64,000 nt of DNA, taken from NCBI GenBank assembly GCA_016706275.1, contig JADJJY010000003.1:248001-312000 (forward strand), read 5' to 3'. The notes under the pieces were generated by a model, which searched no databases, had not been told where the DNA came from, and was given only the letters and a program-made list of their open reading frames with translations. Numbering within the stretch: position 1 is the stretch's first letter; each line of letters starts with the position of its first letter. This stretch comes from Chloracidobacterium sp. Its GTDB lineage: Bacteria > Acidobacteriota > Blastocatellia > Pyrinomonadales > Pyrinomonadaceae. Below are positions 26,039 to 34,459 of the stretch, one piece after another. A program made the translations under genes and the position numbers.

Positions 26039-26109
26039 CCACAGATAAACACGGATAGACACAGATTCAGGCAATGCTTATCTGTGTGCATCTGTGTTAA
26101 TCTGTGGAT
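26038..26109. repeat. Inverted CACAGAT-type repeat pair, scpA-scpB junction
   Basis: Left arm CCACAGATAAACACGGATAG to 26067 and right arm TATCTGTGTGCATCTGTGTT to 26108, with a loop of about 12 bases. It lies within the operon and would fold in the mRNA just before the scpB start. Confidence 0.88.
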
Positions 26110-26115
26110 TATTTT

Positions 26116-26673
26116 ATGGAAGAGGCTGTTGAACAAAAGGTTTTGCGTACCCCCACAGAGCTCGTCGCGATCGTCGAGGCATTAATATTTGTTGCCGACG
26201 AACCGGTTTCGACGCGTGTCCTTGGCGAGGTTTTAGAAGAGGAACGCGAAAGCATCCAGGCCGCAATCGAGCAGCTGCAGTCCGAATATGAAGGCCGTGA
26301 CAGCGGTTTGCAGATACGCGAGATCGCTGGCGGGTGGCAGCTTGGCACGCGTACCGAGTATCACGAAGAGGTTCGTAAATTCCTAAAAACTCGCCCTAAT
26401 GCAAAGCTCTCACTAGCCTCCCTAGAGACACTGTCCGTCATAGCTTACAAACAGCCGGTGACCGTGCCCGAGATACTTGAGATCCGCGGCGTCCAATCCG
26501 CCTCAGCTATTAAAACCTTGCTCGACCGCCGCCTCATCGTCGCCAAAGGCCGCAAAGAAGCCGTCGGCCGCCCAATGCAATACGGCACGTCAAAGGATTT
26601 TTTGGTTCAGTTTGGGTTGAAGGATCTTACGGAACTTCCGAGCATTGAGGATTTTGAGGATCTCGTTCAGTAA
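26116..26673 (+). CDS. scpB: Segregation and condensation protein B
   Basis: About 185 residues from the ATG at 26116; a GTG at 26104 is inside the repeat. Two winged-helix domains are visible: VAIVEALIFVADEPVSTRVL at the N-terminus and ASLETLSVIAYKQPVTVPEI with IRGVQSASAIKTLLDRRLI in the second. ScpB dimers bind ScpA in the Smc complex. No good ribosome site is seen because the hairpin repeat occupies the leader, so translation may depend on the fold of that hairpin or on coupling. Confidence 0.94.
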   Translation: MEEAVEQKVLRTPTELVAIVEALIFVADEPVSTRVLGEVLEEERESIQAAIEQLQSEYEGRDSGLQIREIAGGWQLGTRTEYHEEVRKFLKTRPNAKLSLASLETLSVIAYKQPVTVPEILEIRGVQSASAIKTLLDRRLIVAKGRKEAVGRPMQYGTSKDFLVQFGLKDLTELPSIEDFEDLVQ

Positions 26674-26758
26674 ATCAACAGGATATACAGGATCAACAGG
26701 ATGGGCGTCAGATTATCCTTCGTGCCTTATCCTACTTATCCTGTCCATCCTGTTAGAA
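26674..26758. repeat. Inverted ACAGGAT-type repeat pair, scpB-rluB junction
   Basis: Left arm TCAACAGGATATACAGGATC to 26702, right arm TTATCCTACTTATCCTGTCC to CCTGTTA. The unit is about 9 bases. It fills the gap between two operon genes. Confidence 0.88.
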
Positions 26759-26766
26759 TTAATTTT

Positions 26767-27561
26767 ATGCAAGAGAGATTACAGAAACTTATCGCCCAGG
26801 CGGGCCTTGCCTCGCGGCGAGCAGCTGAGCAAATTATCCTAGCCGGCGACGTGTCGGTCAACGGCGATATCGTGACTGAGCTTGGAACCAAGGCTGATCC
26901 GGAAAAAGACCATATCAAAGTTCGCGGCAAGCTCATCAACGCAAAGATCAGCGGGCGGCAGAATTATTATGTTCTCCTAAACAAGCCAAAGGGATATCTC
27001 TCAAGTGCCGCCGACCCCGAAGGGCGCAAACTTGTAACCGACTTGGTCAAACGCAAGGGTAAACTGCACCCCGTCGGGCGGCTCGATTACAACACTGAGG
27101 GGCTCATCATTCTCACAAATGACGGTAACTTTACGAACCACGTAGCTAGTTCTAAGGCGATACCAAAGGTTTACGAGGTAAAGGTCAAGGGGCTGCCAAA
27201 CAGCAACGCTATCAATAAGTTGCGACGCGGACTGGTGCTTGAGGACGGCTATAAAACGGCTCCGGCTGAGATCCGAGATCTAAAGCCGACCGACAAAAAT
27301 GGCTGGTATGAGGTGACGCTTTACGAGGGGCACAATCAGCAGATCCGCAAGATGTTTGACGCGGTCGGAAACTCGGTGGTCAAACTGCGGCGAACAAAGA
27401 TCGGCACTGTCGCCGACCCATATTTGAAAACGGGACAAACACGTGACTTAACCGCCGAAGAGGTGGCATCGCTGACCAGCATGGTTCCCCAAAAGCCTTC
27501 AAAACCTACCGCATCAAGAGGCGGTGCACGACCAACAGACAGGCGTCCTGGACGACCTTAA
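26767..27561 (+). CDS. rluB: 23S rRNA pseudouridine synthase, RluB/RsuA type
   Basis: 264 residues from MQERLQKLIAQAGLASRRAA; a longer frame upstream only reads through the repeat. The order is an S4 RNA-binding domain (about 1-60) and the RsuA/RluB catalytic domain with the active Asp in GRLDYNTEGLIILTNDG and the end motif HNQQIRKMFDAVG. The enzyme turns uridine into pseudouridine in the large rRNA. The C-terminal tail (PQKPSKPTASRGGARPTDR) is basic and unstructured, as in many members. It overlaps the convergent CoA-binding gene by 56 bases, so the tails of both are coded in the same DNA. Confidence 0.93.
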   Translation: MQERLQKLIAQAGLASRRAAEQIILAGDVSVNGDIVTELGTKADPEKDHIKVRGKLINAKISGRQNYYVLLNKPKGYLSSAADPEGRKLVTDLVKRKGKLHPVGRLDYNTEGLIILTNDGNFTNHVASSKAIPKVYEVKVKGLPNSNAINKLRRGLVLEDGYKTAPAEIRDLKPTDKNGWYEVTLYEGHNQQIRKMFDAVGNSVVKLRRTKIGTVADPYLKTGQTRDLTAEEVASLTSMVPQKPSKPTASRGGARPTDRRPGRP

Positions 27562-27940
27562 TGCCCGCCTCAGCAAATTCTTTGGCGACTCCGTCGTTTC
27601 TAATCCCAAGCTGAAACCACACCGCTTTTGGCTTTTTTGCCAATATTTCCTCAGTGTGTTTCGGGACGTCTTCGCTCCGGCGAAAGACGTTGATCAGATC
27701 GATCTCGCCCGGGATCTGGGTCAGATCCCGATAGACTGGCTTGCCTAAAATCTCAGTCACTTCGGGATAATAAACAGGCACCGGGATGATGTCGTACCCC
27801 GCGTCCGCCAGATATTTCGGCACGTAGAAAGCGGGCTGATCAGCGTGCGACTCAGGCTTAATGCCTAAAACAGCGATCGTCTTTGTGTGCTCAAGCAATT
27901 CCTTTATCTGTGCATCAGTCGTCAAAATATTCTCGTTCAC
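27506..27940 (-). CDS. CoA-binding domain protein, YccU type
   Basis: 144 residues, a single Rossmann-fold CoA-binding domain: TKTIAVLGIKPESHADQPAF, YVPKYLADAGYDIIPVPVYY and KAVWFQLGIRNDGVAKEFAE. The final Cys (VQDACLLVVHRLL) stands where the family has a conserved Cys. YccU-type proteins bind CoA, perhaps guarding it or protecting proteins by CoA links; no reaction is known. The gene converges on rluB with a 56-base overlap and is divergent from the acyl-CoA dehydrogenase gene. Confidence 0.88.
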   Translation of the reverse strand: MNENILTTDAQIKELLEHTKTIAVLGIKPESHADQPAFYVPKYLADAGYDIIPVPVYYPEVTEILGKPVYRDLTQIPGEIDLINVFRRSEDVPKHTEEILAKKPKAVWFQLGIRNDGVAKEFAEAGIKVVQDACLLVVHRLLMR

Positions 27941-28010
27941 ACAAAAAGTCTAACAAATTTGCCTAAAATAATATGTTATGTAAGCATAATCATTCGTTAT
28001 ATCTACATAT

Positions 28011-29156
28011 ATGAACTTTGAATTGAGCGAAGAGCAACAACAGATAAAATACAGCATCCGCGAATTTGCCGAGAGCGAGATCAAGCCGCACGTGATGGAG
28101 TGGGACGAGTCGCAGCATTTCCCTGAAGAATTGCGGCCAAAGCTCGCGGAACTGGGGCTAATGGGCGTTTTGTTTCCTGAGGAGTATGGCGGAGCCGGGA
28201 TGGGTTATGTCGAATACGCGACGATCATCGAGGAACTGGGTCGCGTCTGCGGTTCGGTGGGCCTGTCGGTCGCGGCGCACAATTCGCTCTGCTCAAACCA
28301 TCTCTATATGTTTGGCAGCGAAGAGCAAAAACAAAAATACCTCGTGCCGCTCGTCAAAGGCGAGAGCTTTGGAGCGTGGGGCCTGACCGAATCACAAGCA
28401 GGATCGGATTCCGCCGGAACGCGGACAAACGCCATACGCACTGACAACGGTTGGAAGGTCAACGGCTCTAAAAATTTCATCACCCACGCCATAGTTTGCA
28501 ACACGCTCGTTGCCGTAGCCGTGACTGACAAATCGCAGGGCAATCGCGGCATCTCGGCGTTTATCTTTGACAAATCGATGGACGGATTTCGTTCTGATAA
28601 AAAAGAAAATAAGCTCGGGATGCGAGCGTCCGAGACGGCATCCGTAGTTTTCGAAGACTGTATAGTCCCCGACGAAAATCGCCTCGGCAATGAGGGAGAG
28701 GGCTTTTTGCAATGCATGCAGGTTCTGGACGGCGGCCGCATCTCGATCGCTGCTCTGTCTGTCGGCATCGCTCAGGGAGCGTACGAGGCAGCGGTCAAAT
28801 ACGCAAAAGAGCGGCAACAGTTTGGCAAAGCGATCGCTGAGTTTCAGGCGATCCAGTTCAAACTTGCTGATATGGCAACGCAGATCGAGTGTGCCCGCTT
28901 GCTGACGCAGCAAGCGGCAGCGACAAAAGACGCCGGAAAGCCCGTTACGCAAAAGTCTGCGATGGCAAAGCTTTACGCGTCCGAAACGGCCGTTCGCGTC
29001 GCCGAAGAATCGATCCAGATCCACGGCGGTTACGGCTACACAAAAGATTACCCTGCCGAAAAATACTGGCGTGACTCAAAGCTCTGCACCATCGGCGAAG
29101 GCACTAGCGAGATACAACGGATCGTTATTGCAAAGAATCTCTTGAAAGCATTGTAA
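28011..29156 (+). CDS. Acyl-CoA dehydrogenase
   Basis: 381 residues, the usual length. It has the FAD/substrate segment AWGLTESQAGSDSAGTRTNA, the DGGRISIAALSVGIAQGAYE region and the catalytic Glu in CTIGEGTSEIQRIVIAKNLL. It removes two hydrogens from acyl-CoA and passes electrons to ETF; the short/branched-chain or butyryl type fits best by overall pattern. With meaB, mce and the mutase gene it suggests use of branched or odd-chain acids. It is transcribed alone from an AT-rich leader (27950-28010) shared with the divergent CoA-binding gene. A hairpin repeat follows its stop. Confidence 0.93.
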   Translation: MNFELSEEQQQIKYSIREFAESEIKPHVMEWDESQHFPEELRPKLAELGLMGVLFPEEYGGAGMGYVEYATIIEELGRVCGSVGLSVAAHNSLCSNHLYMFGSEEQKQKYLVPLVKGESFGAWGLTESQAGSDSAGTRTNAIRTDNGWKVNGSKNFITHAIVCNTLVAVAVTDKSQGNRGISAFIFDKSMDGFRSDKKENKLGMRASETASVVFEDCIVPDENRLGNEGEGFLQCMQVLDGGRISIAALSVGIAQGAYEAAVKYAKERQQFGKAIAEFQAIQFKLADMATQIECARLLTQQAAATKDAGKPVTQKSAMAKLYASETAVRVAEESIQIHGGYGYTKDYPAEKYWRDSKLCTIGEGTSEIQRIVIAKNLLKAL

Positions 29157-29163
29157 GACCGAT

Positions 29164-29238
29164 GCAGAAGCCTACGCGTAAGCAAGGGCGTAAGACTCAA
29201 GTCGGACGTTACGCCCTTACTCACGTGCGGGCTTCTGC
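29164..29238. repeat. GCAGAAGCCCGCACG-type hairpin, copy 2
   Basis: Left arm GCAGAAGCCTACGCGTAAGC to GGGCGTAA and right arm TTACGCCCTTACTCACGTGC to CTTCTGC. The arms are almost fully complementary over 30 bases; it may also act as a terminator for the dehydrogenase gene. Confidence 0.88.
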
Positions 29239-29318
29239 AATTCGCTGTTTCATGTTGCATTTATGAAACGCTTAGATTACTATATTGCTCTGATTCAAAT
29301 CCAAGGAGAATAAAGATA

Positions 29319-29846
29319 ATGAGTACAAGCACCGCAGCAAGTCCTGGCCGTCTGGCCACGGCATTTTTGGCAGAGTTGGATAACGAGGCAAAGGTTACAC
29401 GCAGTTGTCTCGAACGCGTTCCGCCGGAGAAATTTGACTGGAAACCGCACGAAAAATCCATGACGATGGGCCGTCTGGCTGTCCATTGTGCCGAGATGTT
29501 TGGCTGGACAAAAGAGACGCTGAAACAAGACGTGCTCGATTTTGCGACTGCAGATTTCAAACCTTTCGAGCCGACCTCGACCGAGGAATTACTTGCTTTT
29601 TTTGACGATCACATCGCTAAAGCAAAGATCATCCTCGGCGAAACGCCGGATGAAACGTTCTTTACAGACTGGACGATGCGAAACGGCGAGCAGATTTATC
29701 TGACTATGCCAAAGGTCGCCGTGATGCGTTCATTTGTGATGAATCACATCATCCATCATCGTGGGCAATTGTCGGTCTATCTTCGCCTCAACGACATCCC
29801 GGTTCCGTCGATCTACGGCCCGTCGGCTGATGAAGGACAGATGTAG
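29319..29846 (+). CDS. DinB-family four-helix protein
   Basis: 175 residues. The DinB/YfiT-like bundle is shown by the metal-type histidines spaced through the protein (MGRLAVHCAEMFGWTKET; MNHIIHHRGQLSVYLRLN) and the KFDWKPHEKSM motif. DinB_2-type proteins include thiol-dependent transferases that use bacillithiol or similar cofactors, but this one has no context to narrow it. AAGGAG lies nine bases before the ATG. It is a single-gene unit ended by the terminator at 29897. Confidence 0.85.
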   Translation: MSTSTAASPGRLATAFLAELDNEAKVTRSCLERVPPEKFDWKPHEKSMTMGRLAVHCAEMFGWTKETLKQDVLDFATADFKPFEPTSTEELLAFFDDHIAKAKIILGETPDETFFTDWTMRNGEQIYLTMPKVAVMRSFVMNHIIHHRGQLSVYLRLNDIPVPSIYGPSADEGQM

Positions 29847-29855
29847 TTTTGTCAG

Positions 29856-29877
29856 TAGCCCGCACGTAAGTAAGGGC
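29856..29877. repeat. GCCCGCACG-type repeat, single arm (copy 3)
   Basis: AGCCCGCACGTAAGTAAGGG, the left arm of the family at 24769, 29164 and 34374, without its partner arm. Confidence 0.75.
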
Positions 29878-29896
29878 ATTTCAAAATATCAATAAT

Positions 29897-29922
29897 GGCG
29901 AGTCGCATGGCTCGCCTTTTTT
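29897..29922 (+). terminator. Rho-independent terminator
   Basis: GGCGAG-TCGCATGG-CTCGCC followed by TTTTTT. It ends the DinB-family gene. Confidence 0.9.
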
Positions 29923-29954
29923 GATTTGCATTAAAGAATGAGAAAATAAAGTCA

Positions 29955-30896
29955 ATGTCAGATGCTGATCTGTTAGCAAAACTTTTTCAAGGTGACCCAC
30001 GCTCCATCGCACGCGCCATAACCAAGGTTGAGAGCGGCAGCAAAGGTGCGGCTGAGTTGATGAAAGCGGTCTTTCCGCGAACCGGAAACGCGATCGTTAT
30101 TGGTATCACCGGTGCTCCGGGTGCGGGGAAATCTTCGTTGGTCGATAAACTCGCGCTTTATTACAAAGATCAGGGCGAAAAGGTTGGCATTGTATGCATT
30201 GACCCGTCGAGCCCTTTTTCCGGCGGTGCGATACTTGGCGACCGAATCCGAATGGCAACATTGGGAATGGAAAAGGGCGTGTTTATCCGCTCGATGGCGA
30301 CACGTGGAAATCTCGGCGGGCTATCGAGGGCGACCGTCGATGCGGTGTCGATACTTGATGCAGCCGGGTTTGATAAGGTCATTGTCGAAACGGTCGGCGT
30401 GGGCCAGGACGAGGTCGAGATCGTTAAGACGGCGGATGTCTCGGTCGTAGTGCTCGTGCCCGGAATGGGTGACGACATCCAGGCGATCAAGGCCGGAATA
30501 ATGGAGATCGGCGACGTTTTTGTCATTAACAAAGCCGACCGTGAGGGCGTCATTCGCACCCAAAAAGAACTCGAGGCTTTGCTCGGCCTGGCTCATCGCC
30601 CAGACATGTGGATGCCGCCGATCGTCAGGACCGTTGCGACCGAAAGCAAAGGCATCGAAGACCTGTCAGCCGCGATAACCAGCTATTTTGACTTTCAAAA
30701 AGCAGAAACCGGCGGCATGGTGCGAAAGACGGCCATCGCCCGCTGGCGTTTGACCGAACTTGTGCTGGAACGGCTACTTGCTGATCTGATGAAACACAAC
30801 GGCACTGCGGAAAAGATCGATGATCTTGCCGCTCAAATTGCGAAAAAAGAAATAGACCCGTATTCGGCGGTTGAGAAAATACTAGATAAATCATGA
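29955..30896 (+). CDS. meaB: MeaB/ArgK GTPase, methylmalonyl-CoA mutase chaperone
   Basis: 313 residues. The G3E P-loop is GITGAPGAGKSSLVDKL; other G-motifs are FDKVIVETVGVGQDEVEI and VFVINKADREG. MeaB loads the B12 cofactor onto methylmalonyl-CoA mutase and protects it from inactivation. Its stop overlaps the start of mce by 4 bases, tying it to the same pathway, while the catalytic mutase subunit is at 42943. The first 25 residues form the usual helical arm, and the C-terminus (AKKEIDPYSAVEKIL) is the dimerisation tail of the family. Confidence 0.95.
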   Translation: MSDADLLAKLFQGDPRSIARAITKVESGSKGAAELMKAVFPRTGNAIVIGITGAPGAGKSSLVDKLALYYKDQGEKVGIVCIDPSSPFSGGAILGDRIRMATLGMEKGVFIRSMATRGNLGGLSRATVDAVSILDAAGFDKVIVETVGVGQDEVEIVKTADVSVVVLVPGMGDDIQAIKAGIMEIGDVFVINKADREGVIRTQKELEALLGLAHRPDMWMPPIVRTVATESKGIEDLSAAITSYFDFQKAETGGMVRKTAIARWRLTELVLERLLADLMKHNGTAEKIDDLAAQIAKKEIDPYSAVEKILDKS

Positions 30897-31291
30897 AGAT
30901 CAACCATCTTGGCATCGCCACAAAAGGCATCGATGATGCCCTCAAATTCTGGTCCGACGCGTTGGGGCTAGAGAATGTTCACACCGAGATCGTCGAGGAT
31001 CAAAAGGTCCGCGTCGCGATGCTGCCTATCGGCGAAAGCCGTGTTGAGTTGCTCGAACCTACCTCGGACGACTCGCCGATATCCAAATTTCTCGAAAAGC
31101 GCGGTGGCGGCATTCACCATATTGCTATCGAGGTTGATGATATAGAGGCGTCGCTTGCACAACTCAAAGCAAAAGGCATGAGGCTGATCGACGAGTCGCC
31201 GCGTATCGGCGCCGAGGGCTGTCTGGTTGCCTTCGTCCACCCCGCTGCAACCAACGGCGTCTTGCTCGAACTTGTACAAACCAACGAATAA
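30893..31291 (+). CDS. mce: Methylmalonyl-CoA epimerase
   Basis: 132 residues, a VOC-fold enzyme that swaps (S)- and (R)-methylmalonyl-CoA. Metal ligands are the His in MKINHLGIATKG, the His in GGGIHHIAIEVDD and the Glu in GVLLELVQ. The pattern RVAMLPIGESRVELLEPTSD is typical. The ATG overlaps the meaB stop (ATGA), so the two are translated together. It links propionate or branched-chain breakdown to the mutase that forms succinyl-CoA. Confidence 0.94.
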   Translation: MKINHLGIATKGIDDALKFWSDALGLENVHTEIVEDQKVRVAMLPIGESRVELLEPTSDDSPISKFLEKRGGGIHHIAIEVDDIEASLAQLKAKGMRLIDESPRIGAEGCLVAFVHPAATNGVLLELVQTNE

Positions 31292-31377
31292 CGCTTTTCA
31301 TTAGCTGTTATTTATAGTTTTTGATATTATAGCCGTTTGGCAAATATCTAGATTTTTTATTAGTGAGGACTCATAAA

Positions 31378-32874
31378 TTGAGCAATTTAACAAAAGCATT
31401 GATCCTGATCGTCGCGATACTCGCGATAGGCGTTGGTTTGGTTGTTTGGAAGAAAAAGGTCGGCGGACACAGCACTGCGTCGTTTAACTCGATCAGTCGC
31501 GGAGAAATCGAGATGCTGCTAGCAGACGTCTCAAAGACCAATCCGATGATCCTGAAAAAGCTCGCCGAGGATCCCGAGATGAAAAAGCAGCAGATCGAGA
31601 ATCTGAAACAGCTGCTTGCGTTTGCCAGCCAGGCACAGCGTGACGGGCTAGCAAATACGCCGACGAATATTCAGGAGATGGACAACGTCCGCTCTGAGAT
31701 CATCGCCGTCAACTATGACCGCGAGGTCAACAAAGACAAGGGCCCGATGCCTGCATTTGGTTTTATTACCGAAGACCAGGTCAAGGCCTATTGGGCAGAG
31801 GACGAACAGCCAAAGGCCGGCCCCAGTTTCATGGAGCGAATCGGACTCGGCGGGGAAAAAGAATCCCGTACGCATCAAGTCGAGTTTGACGACTTTCTCA
31901 ATGCCAAGATCGAGATCCTCAAAGCCGGCAATCCCGAAATGAAAGATCGCGAGATCAGCGAAGAAGAAAAAACGCAGGCTCGCGATATATTTGCAAAGAT
32001 CCGCATCTATAAGGCCGAATACAACACCAAGCTTGCGGCCGGCGAGCTGGCAAAAGATTTTGTCGAACGCACCAACCTGCAGGTCAAATTGCAGCAAGCA
32101 CAGTTCCTCGCACGGCTGTTCTCCGAGAAAGCTACCGAAAAGACCAAGGTGACTGACGAAGAGATCGACGCGTACATCAAATCGCATCCTGAGCTAGATC
32201 CGGCGGCGAAAAAAGCGACCGCACAGGGCATACTTGATAGGGCAAAAGCGGGTGAGGATTTTGCCAAGCTCGCTGACGAATTTTCGCAGGATCCGGGCAA
32301 CAAGGGACCTGACGGAAAAGGTCAGGGCGGGCTGTATAAGGACGTACCAAAGGGCCGTATGGTCGCTCCGTTCGAAACGGCTGCACTGGCTCTGGAGCCG
32401 GGGCAGATCGCTCCTGAGCTAGTCGAGACTGATTTCGGATATCACATCATCAAACTCGAACGTAAACTTGGACCGAGCACGTCTAAACCTGCAGCAGCCG
32501 CTCCGGGACAGCCGCCCGCACCAACGGGCGACACATACGATGCTCGTCACATTTTGATCTCGACCGGCTTTAAGGACCCGGAAAATCCGACCGCCCGCGA
32601 GGCTCCGGTCAAAGATTATGTCCGCACTAAGCTGGAAACCGAAAAGGAGAAAAAGCTGATCGACGAGATCGTTGCGGCAAACAATATTTCGGTCCCAACG
32701 GATTTCACTGTACCGGAAGTGACCGAAGAGCAGATGCAGCAGATGCGTCAAAAGCAGCAGTCGCAGGGAATGCCTCCGGGAGCCCAAATGCAACCGGGAG
32801 CAAATCCGGAAGTAAAGCCAGGAAAGCCGGAGCCTAAGAAACCGGAACCTAAAAAGCCGGAAGCTAAAAAATAG
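31378..32874 (+). CDS. Parvulin-type peptidyl-prolyl isomerase, membrane-anchored
   Basis: About 498 residues from the TTG at 31378; the GTG at 31363 lies in GTGAGGAC, which is a better ribosome site for that TTG. A single N-terminal membrane span (LILIVAILAIGVGLVVW) leaves the rest in the periplasm. A long SurA-N-like helical region is followed by a rotamase domain (DRAKAGEDFAKLADEFSQDP; GGLYKDVPKGRMVAPFETAA; ETDFGYHIIKLE), and then what looks like part of a second domain (YDARHILISTGF). The tail is rich in Pro and Lys (GKPEPKKPEPKKPEAKK). It probably helps outer-membrane or secreted proteins to fold. Confidence 0.88.
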   Translation: MSNLTKALILIVAILAIGVGLVVWKKKVGGHSTASFNSISRGEIEMLLADVSKTNPMILKKLAEDPEMKKQQIENLKQLLAFASQAQRDGLANTPTNIQEMDNVRSEIIAVNYDREVNKDKGPMPAFGFITEDQVKAYWAEDEQPKAGPSFMERIGLGGEKESRTHQVEFDDFLNAKIEILKAGNPEMKDREISEEEKTQARDIFAKIRIYKAEYNTKLAAGELAKDFVERTNLQVKLQQAQFLARLFSEKATEKTKVTDEEIDAYIKSHPELDPAAKKATAQGILDRAKAGEDFAKLADEFSQDPGNKGPDGKGQGGLYKDVPKGRMVAPFETAALALEPGQIAPELVETDFGYHIIKLERKLGPSTSKPAAAAPGQPPAPTGDTYDARHILISTGFKDPENPTAREAPVKDYVRTKLETEKEKKLIDEIVAANNISVPTDFTVPEVTEEQMQQMRQKQQSQGMPPGAQMQPGANPEVKPGKPEPKKPEPKKPEAKK

Positions 32875-32910
32875 ACGGTCAACCGTCCAGTAATTACCTA
32901 TTTGGTATCT

Positions 32911-32982
32911 AACAGGATAGACAGGATTAACAGGATAGATTTGATCTCTTATCCTGAATATCATGTCTATCCTGTTTGAATT
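32911..32982. repeat. Inverted ACAGGAT-type repeat pair, before mtnP
   Basis: Left arm AACAGGATAGACAGGATTAA to 32939 and right arm TTATCCTGAATATCATGTCT to GAATT. The same family as the scpB-rluB hairpin, also directly before a start codon. Confidence 0.88.
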
Positions 32983-32994
32983 AACCCCTAATAT

Positions 32995-33864
32995 ATGGAA
33001 AAAGTAAACATCGGAATCATCGGCGGCAGCGGTTTGTACCAGATGCCGGAATTAGAAAATGTGCGGGAAATTGCCGTTGAGACGCCGTTTGGCGATCCTT
33101 CGGATGCGTTTATCGTTGGTGAATTGGATGGCGTGACCGTTGCGTTTCTGCCGCGTCACGCACGCGGGCATAAATTCACGCCGTCTGAGCTTCCCTTTCG
33201 GGCAAACATCTATGCGATGAAAATGCTCGGTGTCGAATACATCCTGTCGGTCTCGGCTGTCGGCAGCTTGCAGGAGCAATACGCACCGACTGATTTCGTC
33301 ATACCCGATCAGTTCTTTGATCGCACGCGAGATCGCGCTAAAGAGTCAACATTCTTTGGCAACGGCATCGTCGGCCACGTGACGTTCGCTCATCCCGTTT
33401 GCAGCGAACTCGGCGACATTCTCGAAACCGCCTGCAAAAACAACGGCGTGGTCACCCATCGCGGCGGTACGTACATCTGTATGGAAGGCCCGGCGTTCTC
33501 GACCAAGGCCGAATCCAACGTCTATCGTCAATGGGGAATGGACATCATCGGGATGACCAACCTGCAGGAAGCCAAACTCGCCCGCGAAGCCGAGATCGCC
33601 TACGCGACGCTCGCCCTCGTCACCGATTACGACTGCTGGTACGAAGGCCACGACGATGTCACCGTCGATATGGTCATCGAATACCTAAATAAGAACGTCC
33701 GCAACGCCCAGCTCGTTCTAAAAGACGCCGTCAAAGCCGTCGCGGCCAAAACGACGCCAAACCAATACGCGGGCGCAACAAAAAACGCGATCTTCACCGC
33801 CCCGTCAAACTGGCCTGCGGAGACTGCGAAAAAGCTCGATGCGATCATTGGGAAGTATAAGTAG
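32995..33864 (+). CDS. mtnP: S-methyl-5'-thioadenosine phosphorylase
   Basis: 289 residues, usual length. Motifs: GIIGGSGLYQM (phosphate site), LPRHARGHKFTPSELPFRAN, GTYICMEGPAFSTKAES and GMTNLQEAKLAREAEI. The enzyme splits methylthioadenosine, a by-product of polyamine synthesis, into adenine and methylthioribose-1-phosphate for methionine salvage. No other mtn gene is close. The hairpin repeat ends 12 bases before the ATG, so no normal ribosome site can be seen. The next gene starts about 50 bases after its stop. Confidence 0.95.
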   Translation: MEKVNIGIIGGSGLYQMPELENVREIAVETPFGDPSDAFIVGELDGVTVAFLPRHARGHKFTPSELPFRANIYAMKMLGVEYILSVSAVGSLQEQYAPTDFVIPDQFFDRTRDRAKESTFFGNGIVGHVTFAHPVCSELGDILETACKNNGVVTHRGGTYICMEGPAFSTKAESNVYRQWGMDIIGMTNLQEAKLAREAEIAYATLALVTDYDCWYEGHDDVTVDMVIEYLNKNVRNAQLVLKDAVKAVAAKTTPNQYAGATKNAIFTAPSNWPAETAKKLDAIIGKYK

Positions 33865-33916
33865 AGTGAGAAGCGGAAAACTTTCGGATGCTATTTTGCA
33901 TCTGTATTAATAAGTT

Positions 33917-34372
33917 ATGAAAAGAAAGTTCCTTTCGATAATTTTCGCTGCCTTATCAATTGGCACATTGGGTATCTCGGCTTCGGCCCAACGCAATGTC
34001 ACGCCGGCGATCGACCGTGATCCTATTATGGAAGCGGACGCCAAGCACAATCTTGATGTCGCGTGGAATTACTACTCGCTCAAAAAGGCCTACAAAGCGA
34101 CCTTGATGCGGTTCGAAGAGACGTTTGCGGCGTATCCTGATTTCTCAAAGATCGACGAATTCTTGTTTATCGGCGGCATGAGCAGCTATTACCTGTCCGA
34201 GGGAAAGGGAAAACAGCCGGTTGATCTCAAGAACGAAAAGGATAAGGAAAAGTTCACCCCCGAAAAACTGCGTGAGAGTGCCAAGATGTACCTCACAATG
34301 CTCGTCGATAAATATCCCGACAGCAAATATGTCGCGGACGCAAAAAAGACGCTTGTTCTGCTAAACAAATAA
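33917..34372 (+). CDS. Exported BamD/TPR-like protein
   Basis: 151 residues with a signal peptide (MKRKFLSIIFAALSIGTLGISASAQ split as MKRKFLSIIFAALSIG and ISASAQ). The body resembles a short BamD/YfiO-type TPR unit: KATLMRFEETFAAYPDFSKI, FLFIGGMSSYYLSEGKGKQ, then YLTMLVDKYPDSKYVADAKK. There is no lipobox Cys, so it is likely free in the periplasm. It could take part in outer-membrane assembly or cell-envelope scaffolding, but is too short to be a full BamD. The hairpin repeat begins at its stop codon. Confidence 0.72.
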   Translation: MKRKFLSIIFAALSIGTLGISASAQRNVTPAIDRDPIMEADAKHNLDVAWNYYSLKKAYKATLMRFEETFAAYPDFSKIDEFLFIGGMSSYYLSEGKGKQPVDLKNEKDKEKFTPEKLRESAKMYLTMLVDKYPDSKYVADAKKTLVLLNK

Positions 34373-34373
34373 T

Positions 34374-34450
34374 GGGCGAAAGCCTGCACGAAGTAAGGGC
34401 GTTACTCTCAGGTTGGGTGTAGCGCCCTTACTTCGTGCGGGCTTGTGCCC
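34374..34450. repeat. GCCCGCACG-type hairpin, copy 4
   Basis: Left arm GGGCGAAAGCCTGCACGAAG to GGCGTTAC and right arm GTAGCGCCCTTACTTCGTGC to GTGCCC. The arms are complementary over about 30 bases with a short loop. Confidence 0.88.
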
Positions 34451-34459
34451 AAAAGATTT

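Noticed and set aside
26701..26766. Longer N-terminus for RluB
   Set aside because: The extra residues are only a reading of the ACAGGAT repeat.
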